Shown here: positions 25,955 to 34,887 of the stretch, one piece after another
How positions within the stretch are numbered: position 1 is the first letter of the stretch
Layout: each line of letters starts with the position of its first letter
Source: Janthinobacterium lividum
Lineage (GTDB): Bacteria > Pseudomonadota > Gammaproteobacteria > Burkholderiales > Burkholderiaceae_D
DNA: 64,000 nucleotides
Reading direction: 5' to 3'
Assembly: GCF_034424625.1 (NCBI RefSeq)
Contig: NZ_CP139976.1
Coordinates: 3,720,001-3,784,000 of the forward strand
Translations under genes and position numbers: made by a program
Notes under the pieces: generated by a model
Told to the model about the DNA's origin: nothing
Database searches by the model: none
What the model saw: the letters and a program-made list of their open reading frames with translations, nothing else

Positions 25955-28648
25955 TTACAGCTTCTCCATCTTTTGCCGCACGGCCGGTGCCGTCGCAGCC
26001 GTCGGCGCCAATTCCAGATAGGTTTTATAGGCCGCTTTCGCCTTGGCGCCATCGCCGGCCTTGGCATACGCGTCGCCCAGATTCAGATAGGCGATGGCGC
26101 GCGACGGATCCATCTTGACCGTGTTTTCAAACCAGCGCGCCGCTTCGCGGTATTTTTCCTGCTTGTAGAAGACAAAGCCCAGGTTATTCGCCGCGAGCGC
26201 GAAATCGGGCCGCAGTTTCAGCGCTTCCGTAAATTGCGCTTCCGCCGCCGCATATTGTTTCTCCTTGTACAGCTGCAAGCCACGGTCGTTGGCCCGCTGT
26301 GCCAGCTGGCGCGTGGAGGTCGGCACGGCGCCCGGCGTGACGATCTTCTGTTCGCCGCCCTGCAAATCCTTCACCGTCACGCTGGCCGCTTGCGGCTTCG
26401 CGTCGAGCTTGCTGTTCAGGGCAATGGCTTCCGTCGAAAGCTGCGTCGTGTTCGGGCTGAGGAACTCCGTCTCGCCCGGCAATTCAAACACGAAATCGCC
26501 CCCTTCCGAGCCCGGCAAGCTGCCAAACGCTGGCGTCTGGTTCGATACGCTGGACACGGCCGGCGCCACGTAGGCCGCCAGTTCCGTCGCCGTAATGAGA
26601 CCGTCGCCGTTCAGGTCGCCCTTGCCCGCCAAGCCTTGCAGCAAGGTCCACGTGAACACGGAATGGCCGTTCGGCCCGCCATCGGCCACCAGCTGGTCGC
26701 CGCCGCCAGCCGTCAGCATTTGCCGGCCGATGCGCTTGGCATTGTCGCGCAGGAAGGAGCTGGAACCGGCGCCACGGGTCAGGCCCAGGCCGCTGTAGCA
26801 GGCATCCATGACGAAGAACGCGTGCTTGGCCGTCAGGCTTTCCGCGATATTCTGGATTTCCGTCATCGGGATCGCATCCGTGGCGAACTGCGCCGGATCG
26901 GAATCGACGGGCACGATGTAGCCGAGGTCGCGCCCGGAACTGAGCTTGCGCGTAGCGCCATGGCCGGCGAAAAACACGAAGATGCGGTCATTCTTTTGCA
27001 CGCCGCCATGCGCCAGCTTGTCGTGGAAGGCGGCCAGGATATTGTTGCGCGTCGCTTCGCCATTTTTCAGGGTGACGACACGCTCGGGCGCAAACGCAAA
27101 CTTTTCAATCAGCGTTTCGCGGATGCCCTGCGCGTCGCGCACCGCATATTGCAGTTTCGGCCACTTGGCGTAGTCATCGATGCCGATCACCACGGCCCAG
27201 GAATTGGCATAACCGGTGGTGACGGGCACTTTTTCCGGCGTGGGCGCCGTGCTTTTCGCCACCTGGAAGCTTGTGCCATCCCAGCCCGCGAATTGATAGC
27301 CTTCCGCGATCAGCTTGTCCAGCACGGCCGGCAAGGCTTTCACCGTGCGTTCGTGGATGTCGTGGAACAGAATGATGCCGCGCCCCGCCTTGTCGACGGA
27401 GGCCAGCACGCGGTTAGTGATCGAGCTGGGCACGGGGTCGGCCCAGTCCAGCGAATCGATATTCCACATCACGGACTTCAAATGCGCATCGGCCAGCGCG
27501 GCCATGCCTTCGCTGTTGCGCGCGCCATATGGAAAGCGGAACAGCGCGGCCCGCTCGGGGCTGATCGCCTTCAACAGGGTGTCGGTGCCGAGGATTTCGC
27601 CCTTCAGCTTGTCGCCCGTCTGTTTCGACAACTGTGCGTGGCTGAAACTGTGGTTGCCCACGGCATAGCCTTCCTTCATCAGCTTGCGGCTCACTTCCGC
27701 GCCCGCGTTCAGCTTGGCGTGGCCTTCCGCGTCCAGGCTGCCCAGGTTGCGGCCCACGTTGAAGAACACGGCCGGCACGCCATACTGTTTCAGGATGGCG
27801 CTGATTTCTTCCGTGTAGCGGCGGTGCGGGCCGTCGTCGAAGGTCAGCACGATGGTTTTCTTCGGCAAGCCCAGGCCGAAGATTTCCGCCTCATCTTTTT
27901 TTGGTACCGGCTTGGCTTCGGGCACGGAACCGGCCGGCGGTACTGCATACGGTACGACGATGCCGTTTTCCTTGAGGATCTGTTCGCGGCTGTAGAGTTT
28001 TTTCAGCTGCGCCACGTAATCGTCCCACCGTTCGCGCTTGAGTTCGATCGCGCGCTGGCCCAGATTGCCGAAGATTTGCCGGATTTCCTTCTCGTAATTG
28101 CGCTCGATCTCGCCCAGCGCATCGAGGTCTTCGGAGATGCGCTTGTGCAGTTTGATCGCCGGCAAGGAGGAATCCTTGGCCACGTCGGCCAGCATGCTTT
28201 GCAGCAGTTCGCGGAACGCCAGGCGGTCCGCGTCATACAGGCCGGGATCGGATTCGATATACGTCAACAGGCTGTCGAGCGCCTCGAAGCGGCCCGGATT
28301 GGTGGGCGCAGTCAATTGATCCAGCACAAGATCGAGCTTGGCGATGCGCTCCTGGTTTTCATGGAACAGCGCCTGCCCCACCTTGCGGGCTTCATCGCGC
28401 GCGCCTTCCGGCAAGCTTTGCTCGTCGGCCAGCAGCACGATAATCTTGCGGAAATTGCCCAGCAAGTCGCGGAATTGGGCGGCCACGGCGGCCGTATCGA
28501 CGGTGGATTGGGTCGCGGCGGCCGGGCTGCCAGAGGCGGGGGCGCCCGGCGTGGCGGTGGCAGCGGGACGGGTATAGCTATAAATGCCGGCCCCAGCGGC
28601 GAGTGCCACGACGACGGTGGCGGCGATCTTGATCGGCTTGGAAGTCAC
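25955..28648 (-). CDS. NodB deacetylase - caspase-like protease - TPR fusion
   Basis: 897 aa. N-terminal anchor helix (6-24), Ala/Pro linker, and a helical region (50-240). The polysaccharide deacetylase domain (about 262-460) has TFDDGP, metal-binding H-x3-H in NHSFSHAQL, RFPYGARNS and LFHDIHERT. The caspase-like C14 domain (about 480-715) opens with SWAVVIGIDDYAKWP; its catalytic His is in FVFFAGHG (about 561) and Cys in FVMDACYSG (about 614). An EF-hand-like loop GDLNGDGLITATEL lies near 674. TPR repeats fill about 775-880. All key catalytic residues of both enzymes are present. Likely periplasmic or membrane-tethered. I know no characterised protein with this combination. Confidence 0.85.
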   Translation of the reverse strand: MTSKPIKIAATVVVALAAGAGIYSYTRPAATATPGAPASGSPAAATQSTVDTAAVAAQFRDLLGNFRKIIVLLADEQSLPEGARDEARKVGQALFHENQERIAKLDLVLDQLTAPTNPGRFEALDSLLTYIESDPGLYDADRLAFRELLQSMLADVAKDSSLPAIKLHKRISEDLDALGEIERNYEKEIRQIFGNLGQRAIELKRERWDDYVAQLKKLYSREQILKENGIVVPYAVPPAGSVPEAKPVPKKDEAEIFGLGLPKKTIVLTFDDGPHRRYTEEISAILKQYGVPAVFFNVGRNLGSLDAEGHAKLNAGAEVSRKLMKEGYAVGNHSFSHAQLSKQTGDKLKGEILGTDTLLKAISPERAALFRFPYGARNSEGMAALADAHLKSVMWNIDSLDWADPVPSSITNRVLASVDKAGRGIILFHDIHERTVKALPAVLDKLIAEGYQFAGWDGTSFQVAKSTAPTPEKVPVTTGYANSWAVVIGIDDYAKWPKLQYAVRDAQGIRETLIEKFAFAPERVVTLKNGEATRNNILAAFHDKLAHGGVQKNDRIFVFFAGHGATRKLSSGRDLGYIVPVDSDPAQFATDAIPMTEIQNIAESLTAKHAFFVMDACYSGLGLTRGAGSSSFLRDNAKRIGRQMLTAGGGDQLVADGGPNGHSVFTWTLLQGLAGKGDLNGDGLITATELAAYVAPAVSSVSNQTPAFGSLPGSEGGDFVFELPGETEFLSPNTTQLSTEAIALNSKLDAKPQAASVTVKDLQGGEQKIVTPGAVPTSTRQLAQRANDRGLQLYKEKQYAAAEAQFTEALKLRPDFALAANNLGFVFYKQEKYREAARWFENTVKMDPSRAIAYLNLGDAYAKAGDGAKAKAAYKTYLELAPTAATAPAVRQKMEKL

Positions 28649-28809
28649 AGGCTTGTCATTCCCTTCACATACTATGCATAGAATTCAGATGGCGCGGATG
28701 CGCCCGATGCATAATTGTAAAGCACGCTAGGCACAAGCTCAGCCCGCACGCTGAATTTGGGCAATAATATCGCTGAACACCTTCATAGATAGTGAAAACG
28801 GAAAAGACG

Positions 28810-28935
28810 ATGCACAAGAAACTCTGCGCAGCCGCGCTGATGCTGGGCGTGGCCCTGATGCTGCTGCAACTGCGCGCGCATGCGGGCGATGGCACGGACA
28901 ACGTTGTGGCCGGGCGCGTGTGCCTGCCGCACTGA
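28810..28935 (+). CDS. Small exported peptide, hypothetical
   Basis: A 41-codon frame (MHKKLCAAALMLGVALML and onwards) with a good signal peptide ending RAHA-GDG and a 16-residue mature part ending RVCLPH. GGAAAAG stands just before the ATG. It lies alone in a 307-bp gap between two outward-ending minus-strand units. Hydrophobic leader and ribosome site favour a real gene, but I do not recognise it. Confidence 0.35.
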   Translation: MHKKLCAAALMLGVALMLLQLRAHAGDGTDNVVAGRVCLPH

Positions 28936-28954
28936 ACCACGCCTCCCGCTGACG

Positions 28955-30004
28955 CTATACCTTGGCCGGCTCCCAGTAATTGGCCAGGCCCAGCTTTTTC
29001 AAGCCCGCCGCCACGAAGCGCGGTTCCAGCAATTCTTCCGCCGTCAACGGCAGGCGGATCAATTTTTGTTCCTGCGCAAACGCCAGCACCCGCCGGTAAT
29101 GGCGGTACACGGCGTCGTCGTACAGGGGCGACCAGCGCTCCTTCCACTGCAAGCCCGGATCGTCGTAGCTGCGCCGCACCACGCTGTCGGGCGTGCCGTT
29201 GCGCGTGCCGTCCTTGATGACCGCCTCGCGGTTGCCGTCCAGCGCCGCCCAGTGCTGGGCCCGCAGCCAGGCCGTGGCCACCAGCTCGGCGATATCGGGA
29301 TGGGCTTGCGTAAAGTCGCGCCGCGCCCACAGTTCCGCGCGCATTTTACGCTCGGGCAAGCCCTTGCTGGACCAGATGATGCGGCCGATGCCCTTGTCTT
29401 CCAGCGGATAGCCATTGATCATGAACAAGGCGTCGACGGCGCCCGTGGCCAGCGCGGCCGTGCCCGGCTTGAGGTCCATATTAATCAGGCGGAAATCCGT
29501 GGGCGACATGCGCTGGTCGGCGATCAACTGGCGCAAGCCCAGTTCCCACGGCCGGCCCCGGTGCACGCTGATGCGCTTGCCCTTCAGTTCGGCCAATGAC
29601 GTGGCGCGCGAACTGGTGGGCACCAGCAGGAACTGGTCCGTGCCCCGCCCCGCCGGCACGATCACCTGCGTGCGCACGCCGCCCGCGTTCAGGATAACGG
29701 ACGGCAAGTCGCCATACGCGGCCATGTCAATGCGCCCGCTGGCGAACGCTTCATTCATGGTGGCGCCCGTGTCGCCCGTGACGGGCAGCCATTCCAGCCG
29801 TACGCCCCTCTGCTTGAGTTCGCGCGCCAGCCAGCCTTCCTGCTGCACCCGGTAAGCGATGCCGCCCAGTTCCGCCTTGCCGTTTTCCGCAAAACCCGTC
29901 GAGGCGATGCGCAGGGCCGCCGGCGGCGCCCCCGCCTTCGCCGACACAGCCTGTCCCGCCAGGGGCAGCAAAGCCAGCCCGCCCATCACCGTGCGTCGCC
30001 GCAT
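28955..30004 (-). CDS. ABC transporter solute-binding protein (sulfonate type)
   Basis: 349 aa periplasmic protein of the SsuA/NMT1 type. Signal peptide MRRRTVMGGLALLPLAGQAV; ATG at 30004 chosen for GAGGAG upstream. Typical segments: NEAFASGRIDMAAYGDLPSV, LAELKGKRISVHRGRPWE. Closely related in layout to the second binding protein at 34884-35957, so the operon has two receptors for one transporter. Last gene of the long minus-strand operon driven from 36.78 kb. Confidence 0.85.
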   Translation of the reverse strand: MRRRTVMGGLALLPLAGQAVSAKAGAPPAALRIASTGFAENGKAELGGIAYRVQQEGWLARELKQRGVRLEWLPVTGDTGATMNEAFASGRIDMAAYGDLPSVILNAGGVRTQVIVPAGRGTDQFLLVPTSSRATSLAELKGKRISVHRGRPWELGLRQLIADQRMSPTDFRLINMDLKPGTAALATGAVDALFMINGYPLEDKGIGRIIWSSKGLPERKMRAELWARRDFTQAHPDIAELVATAWLRAQHWAALDGNREAVIKDGTRNGTPDSVVRRSYDDPGLQWKERWSPLYDDAVYRHYRRVLAFAQEQKLIRLPLTAEELLEPRFVAAGLKKLGLANYWEPAKV

Positions 30005-30055
30005 CGCATTCTCCTCATCATCATCATGCATGGCCACTGTCGACGTGCTTCCCGC

Positions 30056-31114
30056 TCAAGCCGCCCGGCGCGTCTGCGCCAGCGCCGCTTCGAAGGGACG
30101 GGGATCGATCCAGGCGCGCACGTCGACCTTGCTGGGCAGGAAGTTCCAGCGGAACAAGAAATCGCTGAAATCCTGCAAACCCGCGACCGACGTTTCCGCC
30201 AGGTCCGTGTCCAGGCGCAGATGCGCATCCTTGCCGTAAGCCACTTGCACCCAGTGCTCGCTGGCATTCGATTCGCGCGCGAGGAAACGCCGCGTCTCGT
30301 CCGCATGGCCGCGCGCCCACGCTTCTGCCCGCAGCACCTGGTCGACCAGGGTCACCGCGGAAGCAAAATGGTTGTCCAGCAGGTGCGCATCGACGCTCAG
30401 GGTGCGCGGCGTGCCGTTGTTGGCGCGGATCAAGGGTTCCGGATGGATGCCCGTGTCGATTACCGTGTGCAAGCCGAACTGCTGCGCCAGCTGGGCGGCC
30501 GAGGCGCCTTTCAGGAAGATGGCGTCCACTTCGCCCCGCAGCAGCCCCAGCAGTTCCGGGCTTTGCCCGCCGCGCCGCGCGCCGCTGAACAGGTTTGTTG
30601 CCGCGCCCTTCTCCGGCGCCGCCTCGCTCTGGCCCGTGTTGACCACATAATCGACCAGTTCCACGTCCGCCACGGCCAGCCCTTCCAGGCTCAGCGCGTT
30701 TTCCAGGCCGCGCAAGGCTTGCGCGCGCGCAAAGTCGATCTGCGCCTTGCTCCATAATGGCAAGCCGAAACGCCGGCCCTTCAAGTCGCGCACCGTCTGG
30801 ATGCCGCTGCCGGGCAAGGTCAATATCAGCTGCGTCTCATCCGACCACGACAAGCCGATCACGCGCGTCTCGCGTCCCGCCGCGCGCGCCCACAGTGCCG
30901 GGATATTGCCGCCGTGACGCACGGAGTTCTGCAGGGTGTGGTCGAAATGCGATTCGCGCACGGCTTCCTGCTCCGACTCGCGCAAGGAGCGCAAGCTGGT
31001 GCCGTCAGCGCGCAAGGCCTCTTCCAGCCAGCCCTGCTGCAGAGAAATTCCCAGGCCCGTGGGGACGGGGCAGCGCGTGTACCACAGGGTGTCGAGTGCG
31101 TTGTTATTGCTCAT
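30056..31114 (-). CDS. DszB-like desulfinase / SsuA-fold protein 1
   Basis: 352 aa with no signal peptide, so cytoplasmic, though built on the SsuA-like binding-protein fold. It resembles 2'-hydroxybiphenyl-2-sulfinate desulfinase DszB. The catalytic Cys is conserved (LWYTRCPVPTGLG, Cys15). His56 and Arg66 (SHFDHTLQNSVRHGG) keep the 10-residue His-Arg spacing of DszB His60/Arg70, with the following Gly also kept. Expected chemistry: cleavage of a sulfinate C-S bond to release sulfite. A paralogue lies at 36955. Sits between the ATPase and a binding-protein gene. Confidence 0.78.
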   Translation of the reverse strand: MSNNNALDTLWYTRCPVPTGLGISLQQGWLEEALRADGTSLRSLRESEQEAVRESHFDHTLQNSVRHGGNIPALWARAAGRETRVIGLSWSDETQLILTLPGSGIQTVRDLKGRRFGLPLWSKAQIDFARAQALRGLENALSLEGLAVADVELVDYVVNTGQSEAAPEKGAATNLFSGARRGGQSPELLGLLRGEVDAIFLKGASAAQLAQQFGLHTVIDTGIHPEPLIRANNGTPRTLSVDAHLLDNHFASAVTLVDQVLRAEAWARGHADETRRFLARESNASEHWVQVAYGKDAHLRLDTDLAETSVAGLQDFSDFLFRWNFLPSKVDVRAWIDPRPFEAALAQTRRAA

Positions 31115-31153
31115 CTTGTATCTCCAGAGTGGGTGGACCGGTCAAAAAGGAAA

Positions 31154-32035
31154 CTACAGCGCCATCCTGCGCGCCCATTCATTGCCATCCCATGAGCTGC
31201 TGGGATCTACATCCTGCGCCACGGGCGCATGCGTGTCGTCCAGGTCGCTGAAATCCGCATGCAAGCCATCGCGGATGGCGACAAAGCCCGGAGATCCCCG
31301 CTGGCGCGGGTGGGCCAGCGGCACGTCCTGCACGCGGCGCACCTTGCCCGGACGCGCATCGAGCACGACGATGCGGTCGGCCAGGTAGACGGCTTCATCG
31401 ATGTCATGCGTGACCATGACCATGGTGATGCCCTCGTCCTGCCACAGGCGGCGCAGTTCCTGCTGCAGGCGCAAACGGGTCAGCGCGTCAAGCGCGCCCA
31501 GCGGCTCGTCCAGCAGCAGCACGTCGGGCCGCCCCACGAGGGCGCGGGCAATGGCCGCCCGCTGCGACATGCCGCCCGATAATTGATGCGGATACGCATC
31601 CGCATAGCCGTCGAGGCCCACGCGCGCAATTTCCGACGCGACGCGCGATGCGCGCTCGGCCAGCGGCACGCGGGTATTGCTGAACGCCACGGCCACGTTC
31701 TGCTGCACCGTCAGCCAGGGAAACAGGCGGTGATCCTGGAACACGAGGCCACGGTGCAAGTCCGTGCCACGGATGGGCACGCCATCGTGCAGCAGCAAGC
31801 CCGTGTAGTCCGTGTCCAGGCCAGCCAGCAGGCGCAGCAAGGTAGACTTGCCGCAGCCGGACGCACCGACGATGGCAACGAATTCACCGGGGGCAATCGC
31901 CAGCGAAATATCATCGAGCACCAGCAGCGGCGCGCCTTTCAGCGAAAACGACTTGCTCACGTGCTGCACTTGCAAGCCGCCGCTCAGGTGCTGCTGTTGC
32001 GGCGACAAGGCCGAAGGGGAAACGAAATCATTCAT
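31154..32035 (-). CDS. ABC transporter ATP-binding protein (SsuB/TauB type)
   Basis: 293 aa. Walker A GASGCGKST, signature LSGGMSQR, Walker B VLLLDEPLGALD, switch His in MVMVTHDIDEA. Belongs to the nitrate/sulfonate/taurine group. Start 32035 overlaps the stop of the MFS gene (ATGA). Powers the two permeases encoded upstream. Confidence 0.9.
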   Translation of the reverse strand: MNDFVSPSALSPQQQHLSGGLQVQHVSKSFSLKGAPLLVLDDISLAIAPGEFVAIVGASGCGKSTLLRLLAGLDTDYTGLLLHDGVPIRGTDLHRGLVFQDHRLFPWLTVQQNVAVAFSNTRVPLAERASRVASEIARVGLDGYADAYPHQLSGGMSQRAAIARALVGRPDVLLLDEPLGALDALTRLRLQQELRRLWQDEGITMVMVTHDIDEAVYLADRIVVLDARPGKVRRVQDVPLAHPRQRGSPGFVAIRDGLHADFSDLDDTHAPVAQDVDPSSSWDGNEWARRMAL

Positions 32036-33297
32036 GGCGCACTCTCTGCGGTGGGGGCTAGGGAAGGAATGGCGGCGGGCGGCGCCCGGCGCAACCAGCG
32101 GCTGCCGTGGAAAACCAGCCAGGCGGCCAGCCACGGAGCCAGCCAGATCAGGAATACATTGCGCAAGCCCGTCAGGTCGGCCAGGCGGCCCGCCGCCAGC
32201 GCGCCAGCCGTGCCGCCCACCATGCCGAACAGGGTCAAGTGGGCCGAGACCCTGGCCTTGTCGACGGGGGCGCGGGCGACATTGTCCGTATTGACGAGGT
32301 TATTCACGCCCAGGCCCAGTCCCAGCAGCACGGACGCGACCAGGTAGGCGATGCTGTCCGGCCACAGGCCCAGGATCAGCAAGGCGGCCATGATGGCCAG
32401 GTGGGCGCCGCCATACAATTGCTCGCGGTAGCGGCTGGCCAGCACGAAGCGCCCGAGGAACAGCAGCACCAGCACGCAGCTGAGTCCCTGCACGGCCATC
32501 AGCCAGACGGAATGATGCGCAGGCCAGTGCAGCACGCGAATGGCCAGCAGGATGGAAAACACGCCCACGCTGGACGCCGTGAAGCTGGCGAGGATCTCGA
32601 ACAGGTAAGTCACGCGCACGACGGGCAGGCGCAGCAGTTCGCGCAAGCTGGCCGCGCCGGGCAGCAAGGCTTGGCCTTCCAGCTTGCGCGGCGCCGTGTT
32701 ATCGGGCAGTACTTGCCAGCCCAGCACGGCCAGGATGGCGAACATCAGGGCGGAAATCAAAAAGCCCGCCTTCAGCCCCAGCTGAGCGATCAGGTAGTTG
32801 CCGCACAAGGGTCCGAGGAATTGCATGCCGAGGATCAAGGTCCCCTTGTACCAGCCCGCCTTGCCCTGCCCCATTTCCGGCAGGCGCACGAGAAACACGG
32901 TACTCATGGCCACGATGCGCAGCGAGATACACAGGCCCACGAGAAACATCAGCAAAGCCACCCACTGCCAGCCGGGCAGCCACGGCAGCACGCAGAACGC
33001 CAGCGCCAGGCTCAGGCTGACGCCCGCATACAGATGCTTCGGATTGCCGCGCGACAAGATGTAGCCGGCCGGAATGGTGCCCAGCGCCATGGCCAGGGTT
33101 TCCGCGCTGCTGATCGCGGCCAGCTGGAAATTGCTCACGTGCAAATGTAACCCCAGCAGGGTGGCCAGCACCTTGTTCATGCCGATGGTCACGCCCGACA
33201 GCAGGGTCAGGCCGATAAAGCGCAGCAAGAAGGCGCGCAGCTCGCCTTCGCGGGCGCTGACAGCCTCGTCCGGCTGGAATGGCAGGGATTCACTCAC
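32032..33297 (-). CDS. MFS transporter within the sulfonate operon
   Basis: 421 aa, 12 predicted membrane helices, with SRGNPKHLYAGVSLSLALAF in the early half and APVDKARVSAHLTLFGMVGG late. It sits between the second permease and the ATPase of an ABC importer and overlaps both (8 nt upstream, 4 nt downstream), so it belongs to the pathway. It may export a product such as sulfite or a desulfonated carbon skeleton, or take up a related substrate; sequence does not decide. Confidence 0.85.
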   Translation of the reverse strand: MSESLPFQPDEAVSAREGELRAFLLRFIGLTLLSGVTIGMNKVLATLLGLHLHVSNFQLAAISSAETLAMALGTIPAGYILSRGNPKHLYAGVSLSLALAFCVLPWLPGWQWVALLMFLVGLCISLRIVAMSTVFLVRLPEMGQGKAGWYKGTLILGMQFLGPLCGNYLIAQLGLKAGFLISALMFAILAVLGWQVLPDNTAPRKLEGQALLPGAASLRELLRLPVVRVTYLFEILASFTASSVGVFSILLAIRVLHWPAHHSVWLMAVQGLSCVLVLLFLGRFVLASRYREQLYGGAHLAIMAALLILGLWPDSIAYLVASVLLGLGLGVNNLVNTDNVARAPVDKARVSAHLTLFGMVGGTAGALAAGRLADLTGLRNVFLIWLAPWLAAWLVFHGSRWLRRAPPAAIPSLAPTAESAP

Positions 33298-34054
33298 TGC
33301 TGCGCCCCTTCACCAGCAGGCGCGCAAGACGCGCAAACGCCACATTCATCGCTTGCGCCAGCAGGGCGATCACGAGCACGGCCAGCAGGACGACATCTAT
33401 GCGGCCCGACACTTCGCCATTGAGCAGCAGGGACCCCATGCCGGGGCCGGCTGAAAACAGCAGCTCGCCGCCCAGGCAAGCGAGCCAGGCAAAGGCCAGC
33501 GCATGCGTGACACCGGTAACGATGGCCGGCATGGCGCCCGGCAACAAAATCTGGCGCAGGGTCTGCCAGCGCGTCAGGGTCAGCACCTGCCCCACTTCGC
33601 GCAAGCGTCCTTCCACCTGGCGCATGCCCGCATACGTGTTGAGCACGGTTGGGTAAAAGGCGGCGATGGCGATCACCAGCAGCTTGGCGCCGTCGCCATT
33701 GCCCACCCACAGGCCCAGCAAGGGAATCAGGCCCAGCAGGGGGACTTGGCGGATGCTGTGGAACAGCGGGCCGATCAGCCGGTCCGCCAGCGGCGACTGC
33801 GCCATCAGCGCGCCCGTGACGATGCCGGCGCTGCCGCCCAGCAGCAGTCCGGCCAGGGTGCGGCCCAGGCTAGCCTGCAAATGCACCCACAGCTCGCCCG
33901 TCAAGACCAGGTCGCGCAGGCTGTGCGCCAGGTCGCCCAAGGACACAAAGATGTAGGCCGCGGCAGCGCCTTGCCCGGACGCCCATTGCCAGGCGCCCAG
34001 CAAGGCCAGCGGCAGCAGCGCGCCCTTGATAACTAACACTAAACGCCGCCTCAT
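33290..34054 (-). CDS. ABC transporter permease 2
   Basis: 254 aa inner-membrane permease of the SsuC/TauC group, about six helices, with the EAA-like coupling loop near REVGQVLTLTRWQTLRQILL. Overlaps the preceding permease gene by 4 nt. Probably forms a heterodimer with permease 1. Confidence 0.87.
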   Translation of the reverse strand: MRRRLVLVIKGALLPLALLGAWQWASGQGAAAAYIFVSLGDLAHSLRDLVLTGELWVHLQASLGRTLAGLLLGGSAGIVTGALMAQSPLADRLIGPLFHSIRQVPLLGLIPLLGLWVGNGDGAKLLVIAIAAFYPTVLNTYAGMRQVEGRLREVGQVLTLTRWQTLRQILLPGAMPAIVTGVTHALAFAWLACLGGELLFSAGPGMGSLLLNGEVSGRIDVVLLAVLVIALLAQAMNVAFARLARLLVKGRSSE

Positions 34055-34887
34055 GCGGACTCCCCATTACGCTTCCAGCGCATCAATCTTGCCTCCAGCG
34101 CGTGGCAGGCCCGGTCCAGGCCAAAGCCGATCACGCCCGTCAGCACCACGCCCACCATCACCACGTCGAGGCGGAACATTTGGCGGCCCATTTCCATCAT
34201 CTGACCCAGGCCGCTGTCGGCAGCCAGCAATTCCGCGCCCACCAGCACCATCCACGAACGCGACAGGGCAATGCGCATGCCCGTCAGCGCGGCCGGCACG
34301 ATGGCCGGCAAGACGATCAGGCGGATGCGCTGCCTGCGCGAGAAGCAATACACTTGCGCCACCTCAAAGTAACGCTGCGACAAGTTGCGGATGGCGTCAT
34401 GCACGGCCAGCGCGACGATGAAGAAGCTGGCCTTGGCCACGATAAACACTTTAAAACTCTCGCCTATGCCGAACAGCAAGATAAACAGGGGGATCAGGGC
34501 CACCGTCGGCAGCTGGCGCAAGACATTGAAGGTGGGGTCGACATAGCTGCGCAAGCCAGGCGACAGGCCCAGCACGACGCCAAACGCCAGGCCGCAGCTG
34601 GCGCCCAGGCCGAAACCGGCCAGCAAGCGAAACAGGCTGATGCCCAGGTGCTGGCCCAGTTCGCCGCTCTCGGCCAGATCGCGCGCCGTCAGCAGCACTT
34701 GCCAGGGCGACATCAAGATGTGCGCAGGCATCCATTCGAACGTGGTGGCCGCCGTCCACAACAGCAGCAAGGCGAGCGGCGAGGCCCACACGGACCACGG
34801 CGAGCGCACGAAGCGTCGCAGCCAGGGGATGGAGGCCGCACGCGCTGGCGCAGGGGCGCGGGGCAAGGCGATGGCGAGGGAAGTCAT
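34051..34887 (-). CDS. ABC transporter permease 1
   Basis: 278 aa SsuC-type permease: about six helices, with the coupling loop around YFEVAQVYCFSRRQRIRLIV. Start at 34887 overlaps the stop of the binding-protein gene (ATGA); the frame is open further upstream but inside that gene. Functions with permease 2, the ATPase at 31154 and either of the two binding proteins. Confidence 0.87.
   Translation of the reverse strand: MTSLAIALPRAPAPARAASIPWLRRFVRSPWSVWASPLALLLLWTAATTFEWMPAHILMSPWQVLLTARDLAESGELGQHLGISLFRLLAGFGLGASCGLAFGVVLGLSPGLRSYVDPTFNVLRQLPTVALIPLFILLFGIGESFKVFIVAKASFFIVALAVHDAIRNLSQRYFEVAQVYCFSRRQRIRLIVLPAIVPAALTGMRIALSRSWMVLVGAELLAADSGLGQMMEMGRQMFRLDVVMVGVVLTGVIGFGLDRACHALEARLMRWKRNGESA

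Noticed and set aside
25829..28681. 950-codon frame opposite the deacetylase-caspase gene
   Set aside because: The opposite strand shows complete NodB, caspase and TPR motifs; this one has none.
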